Assembly: GCF_964340395.1 (NCBI RefSeq)
Contig: NC_135566.1
Span: 16,373,501-16,437,500 of the forward strand
DNA length: 64,000 nucleotides
Source of the DNA: Glandiceps talaboti
Lineage: Eukaryota > Hemichordata > Enteropneusta > Spengelidae
Direction of reading: 5' to 3'
Shown here: positions 1 to 11,575 of the stretch, one piece after another
Numbering within the stretch: position 1 is the stretch's first letter
Layout of the letters: each line of letters begins with the position of its first letter
The notes under the pieces: model-generated
What the model saw: only the letters and a program-made list of their open reading frames with translations
Database searches by the model: none
Told to the model about the DNA's origin: nothing
Translations under genes and position numbers: made by a program

Positions 1-1236
1 TGAAAATTTGGGTTGGTCGAGTGATGAGAAACAGATGAAAAAAAAAATAGTGTCACTCTTATTTAAATTATTTATAGTAGATTTATTCGTGTCGGTTTGC
101 ACCAAAGGAAAACAACTTAAGAGGATCAGTATTGAGGGCAAGGTGGCGACACCAATATACAATGTACAGTGCTCATTATACAGTACTGAGGGGCAAGGTT
201 GCAACACCTATATAGGTGATGACACCAATATACAATTGTATGGTGCTTGTTATACCTTTTAATAAACTACCACACGTTATTTAAGATACTCGCATCACAA
301 CCATATATAAGCTGCTTTGCATGAAGTTTATATTCACTGATTTTGAAAAAAAAAGATAAATATAAAATCTTGAGAATTCACAATGTTCATTGATTTGAAA
401 GAAAGATAAATACCAAGTCTTTTTAATTTGTTTTCACGTCGATTGGTAATTTTAAATATAAAAGGATTTTAGGGAATATAGAGAACTAGGTACACAGATA
501 TGTTTGTGTTGATTCGAACAAATACAGAAGACCCATTGATTTTATTAATAAGTACAACTGAACTGAGATTCAGTAGTGCCTAGCAAAATGTGTGTGTGTG
601 TGTGTGTGTGTGCGCGTGCACGTGCACGCATGTGCATGTGTGTGTGTTTGTGTGTGTGTGTGTGTACATGTATGAATCACAGCTATGTATGATCTCATTT
701 CCATGACAATACATATTCTAATGTTCTTCTGGATCCTTAAATTGCTATAACAACCCCCATACATTATAAACAATTTATATCGCTTTTGCTTTTAATTTCA
801 TTATTTTCAATGATGTCCTTTTTTGCTGCCAAGCTTGAATTCTTATGAAAAATAGTTTTATTTTAATCTTTAATGTGTTTCTTTTTTACATCAGCTAGGT
901 GAAATCAAATAAAAACCTGCCAAGTATTTAAATCAGTGGAATATATATATTCCCTGAAAATAAAAATTTCAGTAATTGCTATTTTGAAAATTATTGTAGA
1001 AATTTGAATATTTATGAATTGTTGGTTGTTACCATGGTTTCCTGCCATTCTTGTTTTTAATCACTATGGCTAGAATGATACAATACATGTTGTACTACTC
1101 TAAGGCTGTGGGATTGAAATATTGGGGTTTAACTTGATTAAACTTAGGATGTTATATCATTGGATGTATTCAAAACGATATCTCATTATGACAGTGCCTA
1201 AACTTTACTTTGTCAATTCATCCATCATTGATGTAG
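1..1236. other. Upstream intron sequence of the AKAP10-like gene
   Basis: No exon is supportable before 1237. AT-rich sequence with a short imperfect local repeat at about 130-240 (the words gaggggcaaggt and gacaccaatatacaat recur) and a TG/TGCG microsatellite at 588-665. The missing N-terminal half of the AKAP10-like protein must lie upstream of the window. Confidence 0.5.
588..665. repeat. (TG)n microsatellite
   Basis: TG dinucleotide run interrupted by TGCGCGTGCACGTGCACGCA. Small ORFs across it are artefacts of the repeat. Confidence 0.9.
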
Positions 1237-1321
1237 GAAAAATATGCAGAGAGGATGGTCAAGTGGACCCTAATTGTTTTGTACCAGCTCAGAAGTTTGT
1301 CTATGATGTCCTGGAAAAACA
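1237..1321 (+). CDS. AKAP10: AKAP10-like exon a (RGS domain 1 part)
   Basis: Acceptor TTGATGTAG, donor CA|GTAAGT. Starts with two bases completing a codon and ends in phase 2. Encodes [20 protein letters not shown] and onward, matching AKAP10 just before the second half of RGS1. Confidence 0.88.
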
Positions 1322-4300
1322 GTAAGTAACTATGGCAATGTGATCAGCTATTGTTATAAAAGTAGACATTCCAACCCATACAAGTGTTGTCAAAGTTTGG
1401 CTGTCATATTTTTGTCACAGATTTTTTTTTTTTAAATGTTTTATTTCCTTTATAAATAATGAAGAAATACAGCACAAGATTTCAAAACTGAGAAAAAAAT
1501 AGACAAAATCATAGACTTTGTTATCCATCATAGGGTTGTGGTCAGTATTCTGTGTGGTACTACATCAATCTATGCTTCCTTCCATTCATTACCCTGTTCA
1601 CCTGTGTATGCATGTATGCATACATACATATATGTAATGTATGTACGTACATGTGTGTGTGCGTGCGTGCGTGTATACGTACGTACCTATGTAAGTACAT
1701 ACCTACGTACATACATACATACGTACATACATACGTACGTACATACGTACACATACATACATACATACATACATACATACATACATACATACATACATAC
1801 ATACATACATACATACATACATCACTTTTCGGGTTATATGTTCTCACCTTTTATGCAAACTTGGCAAAAAGCTGACATGTGCATACCATAATGGACATAT
1901 GCACATATGCACCTTTCAAAAATTCACTAGCAGTCGAAAACTTCACTATTTGAATAATACTTAATATTCATTAGTGCTCTAATCACTGATAACGATAACA
2001 TTAATGTGATAACTTGGGATTGTAGCCCTGGTCTTTAATATTAATGTTTTCAGTAATACGTGTACATATAACCCTATGTTGTGTTTATTTTTCAGTTATT
2101 TTGACTCATTTATTGAGAGTGAATTCCACTGTAAATATCAAGTTGATATCCTAACTAGTGGTACTGTCTACTTATGTGATGTAATCTACAATGAAATCTC
2201 TATGATCTACTTTATGGAGGTAAGTCATGGTATACATGAATGATGTAGTGTGTGTTGTCCTCTTGTTACATCACTCACAACACATTAGATCATATTATGT
2301 CACCCAGTTAAGGGTGGTAAGCAGGTAAAATCTACCAGACTTCCTCAGTAATTTAAAAAAATTTTAAAAAGTAAAATCTACCTGAGTTTCCCTAGTCATT
2401 TTACCAGGGTTACCAATCAGTGTTTTTGTTAAGGGTGGTAAGCAGGTAAAATCCACCTGAGTTCCCTAGTCATTTTACCAGGCTTACCAATCAGTGTTTT
2501 TGTTAAGGGTGGTAAGCAGGTAAAATCCACCTGAGTTCCCTAGTCATTTTACCAGGCTTACCAATCAGTGTTTTTGTTAAGGGTGGTAAACAGGTAAAAT
2601 CTACCTGAGTTCCCCAGTCATTTTACCAGGGTTACCAATCAGTGTTTTTGTTAAGGGTGGTAAGCAGGTAAAATCTACCTGAGTTCCCTAGTCATTTTAC
2701 CAGGGTTACCAATCAGTGTTTTTGTTAAGGGTGGTAAGCAGGTAAAATCCACCTGAGTTCCCTAGTCATTTTACCAGGCTTACCAATCAGTGTTTTTGTT
2801 AAGGGTGGTAAGCAGGTAAAATCCACCTGAGTTCCCTAGTCATTTTACTAGGGTTACCAACCAGTGTTTTGTTAAGGGTGGTAAGCAGGTAAAATCCTCC
2901 TGAGTTCCCTAGTCATTTTACTAGGGTTAACAATCAGTGTTTTTGTTAAGGGTGGTAAGCAGGTAAAATCCACCTGAGTTCCCTAGTCATTTTACCAGGG
3001 TTACCAATCAGTGTTTTTGTTAAAGGTGGTAAGCAGGTAAAATCCACCTGAGTTCCCTAGTCATTTTACCAGGGTTACCAATCAGTGTTTTTGTTAAGGG
3101 TGGTAAGCAGGTAAAATCCACCTGAGTTCCCTAGTCATTTTACCAGGGTTACCAATCAGTGTTTTTGTTAAGGGTGGTAAGCAGGTAAAATCTACCTGAG
3201 TTCCCCAGTCATTTTACCAGGGTTACCAATCAGTGTTTTTGTTAAGGGTGGTAAGCAGGTAAAATCTACCTGAGTTCCCCAGTCATTTTACCAGGGTTAC
3301 CAATCAGTGTTTTTGTTAAGGGTGGTGAGAAGGTAAAATCTATCTGAGTTCCCTAGTCATTTTACCAGGGTTACCAATCAGTGTTTTGTTAAGGGTGGTA
3401 AGCAGGTAAAATCTATCTGAGTTCCCTCGTCATTTTACCAGGATTACCAATCAGTGTTTTGTTAAGGGTGGTAAGCAGGTAAAATCTATCTGAGTTCCCC
3501 AGTCATTTTACCAGGAACAAGCTTTTATGAGGCAAAGTTTGAAGGGAAATGGAGAACTTTACTAAAGTAAATAAAAAAATATAAAATGTATTAAAAATAT
3601 TAAATAATTAAAATATTAAATATTAAAAATATATTTAAAAAATTAAATTCTGTATTACAGTACATAGAACAAGAACAAGCCAATGACTTGCTGCAATTTT
3701 GGTTAGCCGGGGATAATTTCCAGAGACAACTACTTGAACAAAGAGGGCAGTATGACCCAATTGAGGCACAAAATGATGCAATGGTGTTGTACGACAGGTA
3801 AGGGTTACATTTATTTGAACTGTGAGGGCAGTATGATCTCCTACTCTCAACTGTGGTGTGGTAGGTAGTCAGTGAATGTCAACGGTCGAGTTTTAAATTT
3901 TATCATCCGAAATGTATTCTTGACAGGTCCAGCTACACTTCTCATATTGGATTATGGATGATTGAAACCAGTAAAGTACCTTGAAGCGGAATGCAACTCA
4001 AGGATATGAAGACCTTTCCATAAACTATGGGTCCTGGAGAGTCATTTCATAATTTTACATCACCTACAATTATTTGTGAGTTTAGAGAAGCATCAAGTTG
4101 ATCTTTTGCCTTAAAAGGCTATCTTTGCTATGGGCTATTGCATCATGGGAGTCAACAGAAATAATATATTCATGAAATGTTTTGCACTGAAGGGAATAAG
4201 CTCTCAGGAGTCATGAACATTCATTGTATAAAGATACCCTGTAAAGTCACAAGATCAACTTGATGCTTCTCTGAAATCACAAGTAATTGTAGGTGATGTA

Positions 4301-4636
4301 AAACCATAAAAAAAAACTGTCCAGAACCCATAATTTATGAAAAATGTCTATTTCTTGGAGTGGTGTTTAGTTTTCACTACAAGATAGATAAACTTCATCA
4401 GTAAGACAACAATTTCTGCTACAAATGGGAAAGTTTGCCCTTTCTCTCTGCATGATAAATTTATGTTTGTCTGACAGTCAGAGGCTAACTAATTCTTCAT
4501 CTGACCAACAGTTTTGCCATAACACAATTCAACTTCTCAAACATGACAGTCATAGAACAGTGGATGGATATACATTTTCATAAACTATAATTAGATTTGT
4601 GATATATATGTAAAGGTACATATTATATGGGCAGGA

Positions 4637-4667
<31 letters not shown>

Positions 4668-4925
4668 TGTATGTATGTATGTATGTATGTATGTATGTAT
4701 GTATGTATGTATGTATGTATGTATGTATGTATGTATGTATGTATGTATGTATGTATGTATGTATGTATGTATGTATGTATGTATGTATGTATGTATGTAT
4801 GTATGTATGTATGTATGTATGTATGTATGTATGTATGTATGTATGTATGTATGTATGTATGTATGTATGTATGTATGTATGTATGTATGTATGTATGTAT
4901 GTATGTATGTATGTATGTATGTATG

Positions 4926-4990
<65 letters not shown>

Positions 4991-7508
4991 TCTTGTTTTT
5001 TTTCTATAATTTTTTGTTGCATATTCTAAAGGAATACATTAATATTACACAATACATCATACACCCAGACATAAATACATGTGTAAGCCAACCAATATGA
5101 CTGACAATTTTCAAGGAGGACCAGCAGTGTGGACGAGCTATTGGTCCTTCTAACCAACAGTGATTTCTCCTGAATTCCATTGTCCTATCTGACATTGATC
5201 CTTTTCACTTTCCGATTAACCTTGACATTACATGCTAAAGAAACTATGACACGAAATCTGAGTGTTTTGTTGTTTTCCTTCCATCCAGGTATTTTTCATT
5301 GCAAGCCACACATCCAGTAGGCTTCAGTGACGCAGTCAGGTTTGAAGTTGAGTGCAATATATGTCGAGAAGAAGGCCCCCTACCAGACTGTTTTGCCACC
5401 TCTATGAGGATAGCACATAATACATTAGAAAAGGTAGGATGTGTGTGGCGTGGGTGATAGAGGTCCCTCTGTTGTGCAATTCTAATCACCCTGTGATCAA
5501 TATAGTGTAAACATTGGAAGTCCCAAAACAACATGTCAAGTTCATATAACTCTAAATGAACTAGTTTTCAGAGACGCCTCCCTACTCATTCTCGCAAGCC
5601 AGAGTTATTATTTCTAAAATAAAAACTCTGGCTTCTTACGACTGTCAAAGAGTTATCTTACGTATACGTAATACTGTACTAAAAGTAATGTTATTATTAT
5701 CGTTCAACTTTTGAATTGCTTCAACTTTTTTCAACAGGTGTACTTACAAGGGTTCCTTACCAGTGAGCTCTATTTTAAATATTTAAATGAACTTATAAAC
5801 ACAATCAAGAATGATCCCGGCACAATTGTTCCAAGTCCACATACACGACGGAAACGCCGCAATAGTGATAGCAGCAGTGAACACAGTGTGGGTAGTCAGA
5901 AGGAGAACAAGAACACCCTACTGGCAAAGGGAACTAAGAAGTCACAGATTCTTGACAAAGTAGCTGGTGATATGAGAATAGATACTGGTAACTTTGATCC
6001 AGATATTCTATGGCAGAGACCTAAAACAGGGTATGTTACTATGTACTGTATATATGTATGCTTTCAGTGTATACGAGACAATGTTAGCAGAGATCTAAAA
6101 CAGGGTATGTTACTTTGTACAGTATATATGTATGCTTTCAGTGTATACTAGACAATGTTAGCAGAGATCTAAAACAGACAGAGTATGCAAGTTACATTCA
6201 GCCATACATACATGTAAATCTCTGTCTTAAATGTTTTGTGTATACACATATGTATATCAATACTTATCACCGTCGTCTGTGTTTGTTTTCTATGACAGGG
6301 GTATGTCTTTTGGTAAAGTCAATGAACTTGGCCAATTCATAGCAGAATGTGAACCTGATCCCGATATTACAAAGGGGAAAAGTAAGTCAGTTTAAATCAG
6401 AATTTCAAGTTTTACAGAATGACAACACAAACATTTATTTACAAGAATGAATGTTTCTTGTTTGTGTGATGATTCTATTTCCTTGGAGGTGCAATAATAT
6501 TAGTTACCGTTCTTGATCCAAATGAAATCAGATATTTGTTGATATATTCGCCCCTGAGCAACTCCATTGTGACTTTGTGTTAGAGCAGGAGTAACCAAAC
6601 TTCTCTGCTTATCTTGTTATCTGGTTGTCTGTGTTATCGGTAGGGTCAAACTGAACAACACCCTTCCTCACAGCACAGACCTGGTTAATTTAATTTTAAG
6701 AAAGTCAGTGGTATGTAGGTTTGCACTCAGACTGCAGTGGTAGGAGGTATATAACTTCTACAAGCTACTATGCTCAGCCACCAACAATCACATCTCATCA
6801 AGTGTGGAAAGTAGAATATTCATGTAGTGTATTCACTCAGTTTGAGAGCTTTACAAATGTGAAGTTAAAGGGGCACAAGCTGAGTTTATATGTATTTTGA
6901 CCTAGTTTTTGCTGCATATTTAAAAGGTACTCGCAGTATTGTACTTACTGATGTATACTTAACCACCACTCGCAATTGACTGAACCCAACCTGGTATTTA
7001 GATATAACCTATAAACGATCCGATGACGTACTTTTCCATACGTATCCAAAAAATGTTCAGGAAATCCCTACTATGCAATCAACTGTTCTTATGATGCCAG
7101 AAGACAAATTGTAATGTTACAGAAGACATGCATCGACATTAACATTATACTGGAATGTTGTTTTGTTTCAGTACTTTCACTTGAGTAAAAAGTTTATAAA
7201 CTCGGCTTGTGCCACTTTAATAGAGAATTATAGAGATAGTAAGAAATATAGATTACATATTTTTTGAAATGATTGACAGGTAGTACTAGTTGTTGTTGAT
7301 TTTTGTACTGATTTTCATTGGTTGGTTTATTTCAGCTTCTAAACTAGACAAGGTAAAGAAATGGGTGACAGGTGGGGAAGACAAGGTGAGTTACTATGGC
7401 GATCATTGTGATGTTTATCATACATGTAAGTTTTGTGCACTCATAGACATACATGGCAAACAACTGATAGCAAAGAAATATTGACTTTAGGAAGGTGAAC
7501 CTTTAGTC

Positions 7509-7568
<60 letters not shown>

Positions 7569-8010
7569 TAATGCCCAAATATGGTAGATATCATGAATAT
7601 TCATGATATGCGCACTGTGTGTTGTAAGCACATGCAAGAAATCAGACTTTGCCATTGAACTTAGTGCATCTTAGTGTCCAAATATGGTAGACCATAAATA
7701 TTCATAATGTTATGTACTGTATATTGCTAGATTATGCAATAAACCTAACTCTGCCATTGGACTTTAATGCCCAAATATGGTAGACATCATGAATATTCAT
7801 TAATGTGTTACACTTTTATATTGCTAGACCCAGGAACAGATGGCATGGCAGGTAGCACAGATGATTATAAACGATGTCAGTAAACAAACACTAGGTCCAG
7901 AACTTGATGAGGAGGAAGAAATAGATCTTGGTTATCCACTCTCCATAGACTCAACAGCAACAAATCTTAGGAAGAATTCAACACAGAGTTCAGGAGGTCA
8001 AAGTTCATGA
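1237..8010 (+). CDS. AKAP10: AKAP10 / D-AKAP2 homologue, C-terminal part (8 exons)
   Basis: Dual-specificity A-kinase anchoring protein: it tethers PKA through a C-terminal amphipathic helix and carries two RGS domains. Coding exons seen: 1237-1321, 2096-2219, 3661-3797, 5289-5433, 5738-6030, 6299-6381, 7336-7385 and 7828-8010. Every junction is GT-AG and the phases match. Landmarks in order: end of RGS domain 1 ([15 protein letters not shown], then [16 protein letters not shown]), RGS domain 2 ([48 protein letters not shown]), a Ser-rich linker with RRKRR, then [13 protein letters not shown] and KKWVTGG, and the PKA-binding helix [16 protein letters not shown]. These blocks match what I recall of vertebrate AKAP10 in the same order. 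The C-terminus is longer and acidic ([12 protein letters not shown]) and does not end in a vertebrate-like STKL PDZ ligand. The 5' part is outside the window. Confidence 0.93.
1609..1821. repeat. (ATAC)n / (TACG)n microsatellite
   Basis: Tetranucleotide CATA/TACG array in the intron between exons a and b. Open frames on both strands reading YIHT or YVCM are repeat artefacts. Confidence 0.95.
2096..2219 (+). CDS. AKAP10: AKAP10-like exon b (RGS domain 1 end)
   Basis: Acceptor TTTATTTTTCAG, donor GAG|GTAAGT. The first T completes the CA left by the previous exon (His). Encodes [20 protein letters not shown] and [10 protein letters not shown]. Ends in phase 0. Confidence 0.93.
2306..3516. repeat. 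~74-bp minisatellite, about 16 copies
   Basis: Head-to-tail units opening AAGGGTGGTAAGCAGGTAAA, followed by a CACCTGAGTTCCCTAGTC core, then ATTTTACCAGGGTTACC and an AATCAGTGTTTTTGTT spacer. It fills most of the intron between exons b and c. Units differ by a few substitutions and one-base T-run changes. GGTAA/TTACC and GGTAAAAT/ATTTTACC words within a unit make it weakly self-complementary. Confidence 0.96.
3661..3797 (+). CDS. AKAP10: AKAP10-like exon c (RGS domain 2 start)
   Basis: Acceptor TGTATTACAG, donor CAG|GTAAGG. 137 nt, phase 0 to 2. Encodes [20 protein letters not shown] and [17 protein letters not shown], the opening helices of RGS domain 2. Confidence 0.95.
3985..4372. mobile_element. 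Fold-back (MITE-like) element
   Basis: Two arms about 130 bp long are inverted copies. The left arm has CATAAACTATGGGTCCTGG, TTTACATCACCTACAATTA and GAGAAGCATCAAGTTGATCT; the right arm carries the reverse complements in reverse order. The arms resemble the TIRs of the element at 36257-36889 (CATAAACTT, GTTCTGGA). No protein is encoded. It lies in an AKAP10-like intron. Confidence 0.75.
4638..4989. repeat. (ATGT)n then (AT)n microsatellite
   Basis: About 290 bp of perfect ATGT repeats followed by about 60 bp of AT, in the intron between exons c and d. Confidence 0.98.
5289..5433 (+). CDS. AKAP10: AKAP10-like exon d (RGS domain 2 middle)
   Basis: Acceptor TTCCATCCAG, donor AAG|GTAGGA. 145 nt, phase 2 to 0. 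Encodes [20 protein letters not shown], then [14 protein letters not shown]. Confidence 0.95.
5738..6030 (+). CDS. AKAP10: AKAP10-like exon e (RGS2 end and linker)
   Basis: Acceptor TTTTTTCAACAG, donor CAGG|GTATGT. 293 nt, phase 0 to 2. Begins [20 protein letters not shown], closing RGS domain 2. It is followed by a basic RRKRR stretch and Ser/Asn-rich linker and ends [12 protein letters not shown]. The donor and flank are tandemly duplicated just downstream. Confidence 0.93.
6013..6180 (+). repeat. 74-bp tandem duplication copying a splice donor
   Basis: The end of exon e plus its donor (CTAAAACAGGGTATGTTACT) recurs 74 bp downstream, with donor-equivalent at 6104/6105. A third, partial copy ends CTAAAACAGACAGAG and has lost the GT. 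Use of the second donor would add 74 nt and shift the frame. Confidence 0.85.
6299..6381 (+). CDS. AKAP10: AKAP10-like exon f
   Basis: Acceptor TTCTATGACAG, donor AAA|GTAAGT. 83 nt, phase 2 to 1. Encodes [20 protein letters not shown], a conserved block between RGS2 and the PKA-binding helix. Confidence 0.93.
6869..7216. mobile_element. TTAA-flanked MITE-like element
   Basis: Left end AGGGGCACAAGCTGAGTTTA; right end reads AGTGGCACAAGCCGAGTTTA on the other strand. TTAA sits at both junctions (6865-6868 and 7217-7220), the target site of piggyBac-type transposases. The 348-bp interior has no ORF. A related half copy starts at 52762. Confidence 0.8.
7336..7385 (+). CDS. AKAP10: AKAP10-like exon g
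   Basis: Acceptor TTTATTTCAG, donor AAG|GTGAGT. 50 nt, phase 1 to 0. Encodes [16 protein letters not shown], corresponding to the vertebrate KKWVQG block. Confidence 0.9.
7513..7562. repeat. (TG)n microsatellite
   Basis: Uninterrupted TG run in the intron before the last exon. Confidence 0.95.
7568..7810. repeat. Diverged ~110-bp tandem repeat, 3 copies
   Basis: The words CCCAAATATGGTAGA and CATGAATATTCAT recur near 7574, 7677 and 7769, in the intron just before the PKA-binding exon. Confidence 0.7.
7828..8010 (+). CDS. AKAP10: AKAP10-like last exon (PKA-binding helix and stop)
   Basis: Acceptor TATTGCTAG. Encodes [20 protein letters not shown], the amphipathic helix that docks the regulatory-subunit dimer of PKA, with hydrophobic residues spaced as in D-AKAP2. 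An acidic tail follows and the exon ends at TGA 8008-8010. Confidence 0.93.
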   Translation, partial: TQEQMAWQVAQMIINDVSKQTLGPELDEEEEIDLGYPLSIDSTATNLRKNSTQSSGGQSS

Positions 8011-8224
8011 GGTCAGAGTTGAAATCACTCATTATATACTGTTGACATGCAAACGTACAATTCTACATCTGTGTTTCTGGCAGTGATGGTATTATAATAT
8101 GGGGAATCAAGAACCAAATGATCAAGTTTATTTTATGGAGTCCTGTCAGAGGATAATTCCATTGATTTAAACCTTTTGCTTTTAAATTGATAGATTTACC
8201 AAACATGTATTTATAACTCCCCAG

Positions 8225-8230
8225 AATAAA
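8225..8230 (+). promoter_or_regulatory. Candidate poly(A) signal, AKAP10-like gene
   Basis: AATAAA 215 bp past the stop codon. Further AATAAA words near 8460-8475 fall inside a MITE-like element. Confidence 0.45.
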
Positions 8231-8401
8231 GTCCATAACTCCCGTCCCCCTTAAAGGCCTGGGATTTAATCCCAGGTTCTCACATTATTTCTATTTTATC
8301 AGTGGAGCCATACAGATTACATAGGATCGTTCTTTTGTTCTAAACCAACTTTTCTATATCTCTGCCAGACAATTTTTTTCTCACCCAAATTGAAATCCAA
8401 A

Positions 8402-8763
8402 GACCTGAAAAAAATTGTTTGGTTCCGGTTACCCGACTCTTAAACTTTTTTTATGTATTCTAGAAAAAATAAAATAAAATTGTGAAGTCTCACCAGAAAT
8501 AGTGGATGCTGAAACTGACATCCACTTACAACATTGTAAAAAGACAATATAAAACTGTTCTTCCAATCTATGATGGTTGTACATCCGATGGAAAGAAACC
8601 AATAACACACAGAGACAATATGGAAAACAATGGAAAACATAACTACCTGAACTAGACACTCACAACATGAAAAAAAAAAATGTTTAAAAAAAAATCTACC
8701 CACCCCACCTATTCTAAAGTTGTGTGTAATTGGAACCAAATGATTATTTTTTTTCAGGCCTAA
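8402..8763. mobile_element. MITE-like element, copy A
   Basis: Ends are inverted: GACCTGAAAAAAATTGTTTG with GGTTCC on the left, GGAACCAAATGATTATTTTT with TTTCAGGCC on the right. The body is repeated in opposite orientation at 20780-21166. It contains no coding region; the apparent minus-strand ORFs are not conserved between the copies. Confidence 0.75.
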
Positions 8764-8929
8764 TCCAAACTGCACCTTTGAGATGCTGAGATGTGTTTAC
8801 TCAAGTAATGTGTGTTTGTTTTATTAACAGAGAAATCAAGGTGAAGCATTGTACAGGACATCAGAAAAATCCTATTTAACCAGAAAAGCAGCAGAAATCA
8901 AAGAAGATACTGCAAGTCATGAAATGATG

Positions 8930-9175
8930 AAAGTTTGAGAAATTTGCCCGCTAACAGTGAGTTAGACATGAACAAATCTGTTTAGCGGAATCATGAAATT
9001 TGTCCGCTAGCAGTGTGTTTTAGACATGAAGAAATCTGTTCAGCCGAATCTTGAAATATGACTGCTAACAGTATGTCAGACGCAAAGAAAGCTATTAGTT
9101 GGATCTTTGAAATTTGACCGCTACCAGTGTGTCAGATACAGAGAAATCTATGTGGGTGGATTTTTGACCACCAGC
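8930..9175. repeat. ~63-bp diverged tandem repeat, 4 copies
   Basis: Units carry GAAATTTGNCCGCTANCAGT, a GAC/CAGA word and GAAATCTNTT with a GGAATC-like end. It lies in the presumed 3' flank of the AKAP10-like gene. Confidence 0.75.
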
Positions 9176-10889
9176 AATGACAGGTACAACAATTGAAAAA
9201 ATTCATTTCCAGTCAATGAATTTTCCTAGCTTTCAAAATGACAATTAGTTCATCACCATGATGAAAATCTGAGAAAGTAAAGTTGTGTACAAGTTGACTG
9301 CCGATGTCATTAAAACTGGAGTGATATTTACTTACCAAGTCTGGGTTGTAGAAAGGTCGTAATCATTATAAATGTGTTGGAAATCTTACGTACAAGTTGC
9401 CAGTGGTTACTGAAGTCAGAATACTGTAAACATGGAAATTTTCACTCAAGACTAATTTTCGCTGGAAATCAAAAATACAGAAAATAAGTTGTGAATAAAA
9501 TGCCTTCTTGTATATGAACACAATGCACCAGTCTGGTAATTAGTAAAAAATTAGTCTTTGAGAACTTAGCTGAAGAAGCTGTTAAAATTGCAACATTTTC
9601 TAATGGCAAAAAATGGTTTAATCCAGCCTAGAACAGTGTAATCAGCAAAAAGTCCAGATTTGGAGTTCTGTGTTTTATGTATTTATGAGAATCTCCTCAT
9701 GTCATGGTGGTAGTGTTGGTATTTGTGAACCTTTTCTTCAAATTCAAACTCATAGACATTAGATAATCCGTTGCCACATTGGTCTCAAGATGAAGGTTAT
9801 AGACGTTTGTCCATTGCAGCCTGGTTGGGGGTGGGGGTGGGGATGGGGGTGTTATATAAATACACCCCCCCCCCCGAGACCATCTTAGAATACAATGCCA
9901 AAATACTCTCTCTGTAGTATTCTAACAGTATGGTGAACTCTAACCTTTCACCTTTCACCCCTAACCAGGTTTTAGCATGGTATTAGTACTCAGTATTTTA
10001 ATATTCGAAGAATACTGATACCCATGCAATGTAAGATATCACACGGCAACAAACTTATCGTACTCAATTTACAGTCTTGGTTTCCATGGTTACATCTTCA
10101 CCATACCCTAATCTGTAGATGCTATCCTCATGTTAGAAATCAATCTTACTATGACATTCCTGTACAAAAAAAGGAATTAATATTTATGAACTCAGAAATA
10201 CACAGATTTTAAATATTCAGAGTAATGTCCATTTCCTTGGCCCCAGAAACTGAATTATTCAATTTATTGGTCTATCTATTGGGAGATGCAAATACTGTTA
10301 GTAATTCAAATGTATATTATGGTCAAGGAAATTAACAGCATACATTAAAATAGAACACTGAACACTTTAATTTTACATTATTTCTTGTAAAAATGACATT
10401 GAGTCTTCAAGTTTCAGGAGTTTGACAACAGCAAGTGTGATTTACTCCCAATTGCTGTTCGACTCCACGTAGACTATATTTCCACAAATGCATAACCACT
10501 GGTTGGTGAGGTGTAGACATTTCCAGTACATTTTAGTCAGTAGCGATTACCATAGAACGTGTTCACCACAAACAGCAATAATTTGATTGTTTAAAAAAAC
10601 CATATTGTACATTTCAAGTCAGAAAACTTAACATGTTATTTTTGTTTCATGATATTTACCAGCTGAATCACCGTGCATATTCAGTGTATAATTATTTCAT
10701 TTATAAACAGACAAATCGACGTCCAGTGTGTTCATTTATTTACTCCACATATAGCAATGACTGTACTTTCTTATTATATTATACCATATGCAAAATGTTG
10801 TCTTATTTGTACAAATAACAATTGTAGTATTCAGATCTGTATTTTTTGTCATGTTCTTGAAACATTGATTGTTGCTAAATTAACAATTC
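9176..10889. other. Intergenic, no gene seen
   Basis: AT-rich sequence with a G-rich/C-rich patch at 9829-9875. Short ORFs here have no recognisable motif or splice context. Confidence 0.5.
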
Positions 10890-11575
10890 TCGGTACCTGC
10901 AATAGCATTTTACCTTATGCTAGATGGTCAAAATAGAACAAGAAGGTCGACTTATGCTCAGTACCTGTAATAGCATTTTACCTCATGCTAGATGGTCAAA
11001 ATAGAACAAGAAGGTCGACTTATTCTCAGTACCTGCAATAGCATTTTACCTCATGCTAGATGGTCAAAATAGAACAAGAAGGTCGACTTATTCTCAGTAC
11101 CTGCAATAGCATTTTACCTCATGCTAGAGGGTCAAAATAGAACAAGAAGGTTGACTTATGCTCAATACCTGTAATAGCATTTTACCTCATGCTAGATGGT
11201 CAAAATAGAACAAGAAGGTTGACTTATGCTCAGTACCTGTAATAGCATTTTACCTCATGCTAGATGGTCAAAATAGAACAAGAAGGTCGACTTATTCTCA
11301 GTACCTGCAATAGCATTTTACCTTATGCTAGATGGTCAAAATAGAACAAGAAGGTTGACTTATGCTCAATACCTGTAATAGCATTTTACCTCATGCTAGA
11401 TGGTCAAAATAGAACAAGAAGGTTGACTTATTCTCAGTATCTGCAATAGCATTTTACCTCATGCTAGATGGTCAAAATAGAACAAGAAGGTCGACTTATT
11501 CTCAGTACCTGCAATGGCATTTTACGTCGTTACTAGAGGGTCAAAATGGAACAAGGAGGTCAATTTATTCTCACA
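10890..11575. repeat. 68-bp minisatellite, about 10 copies
   Basis: Unit contains CAGTACCTGCAATAGCATTT, TACCTCATGCTAGATGGTC, AAAATAGAACAAGAAGGTCG and ACTTATTCT. The last unit (from about 11503) is the most degenerate. Confidence 0.95.

Noticed and set aside
1538-1891. Overlapping ORFs of 95-117 codons over the ATAC array
   Set aside because: Tetranucleotide repeats stay open in several frames on both strands; composition is only Y, I, H, T or C, V, M.
2306-3516. CRISPR-like array
   Set aside because: Units are contiguous 74-bp repeats without unique spacers, in an animal intron.
4591-5100. ORFs up to 157 codons over (ATGT)n
   Set aside because: Pure microsatellite translation.
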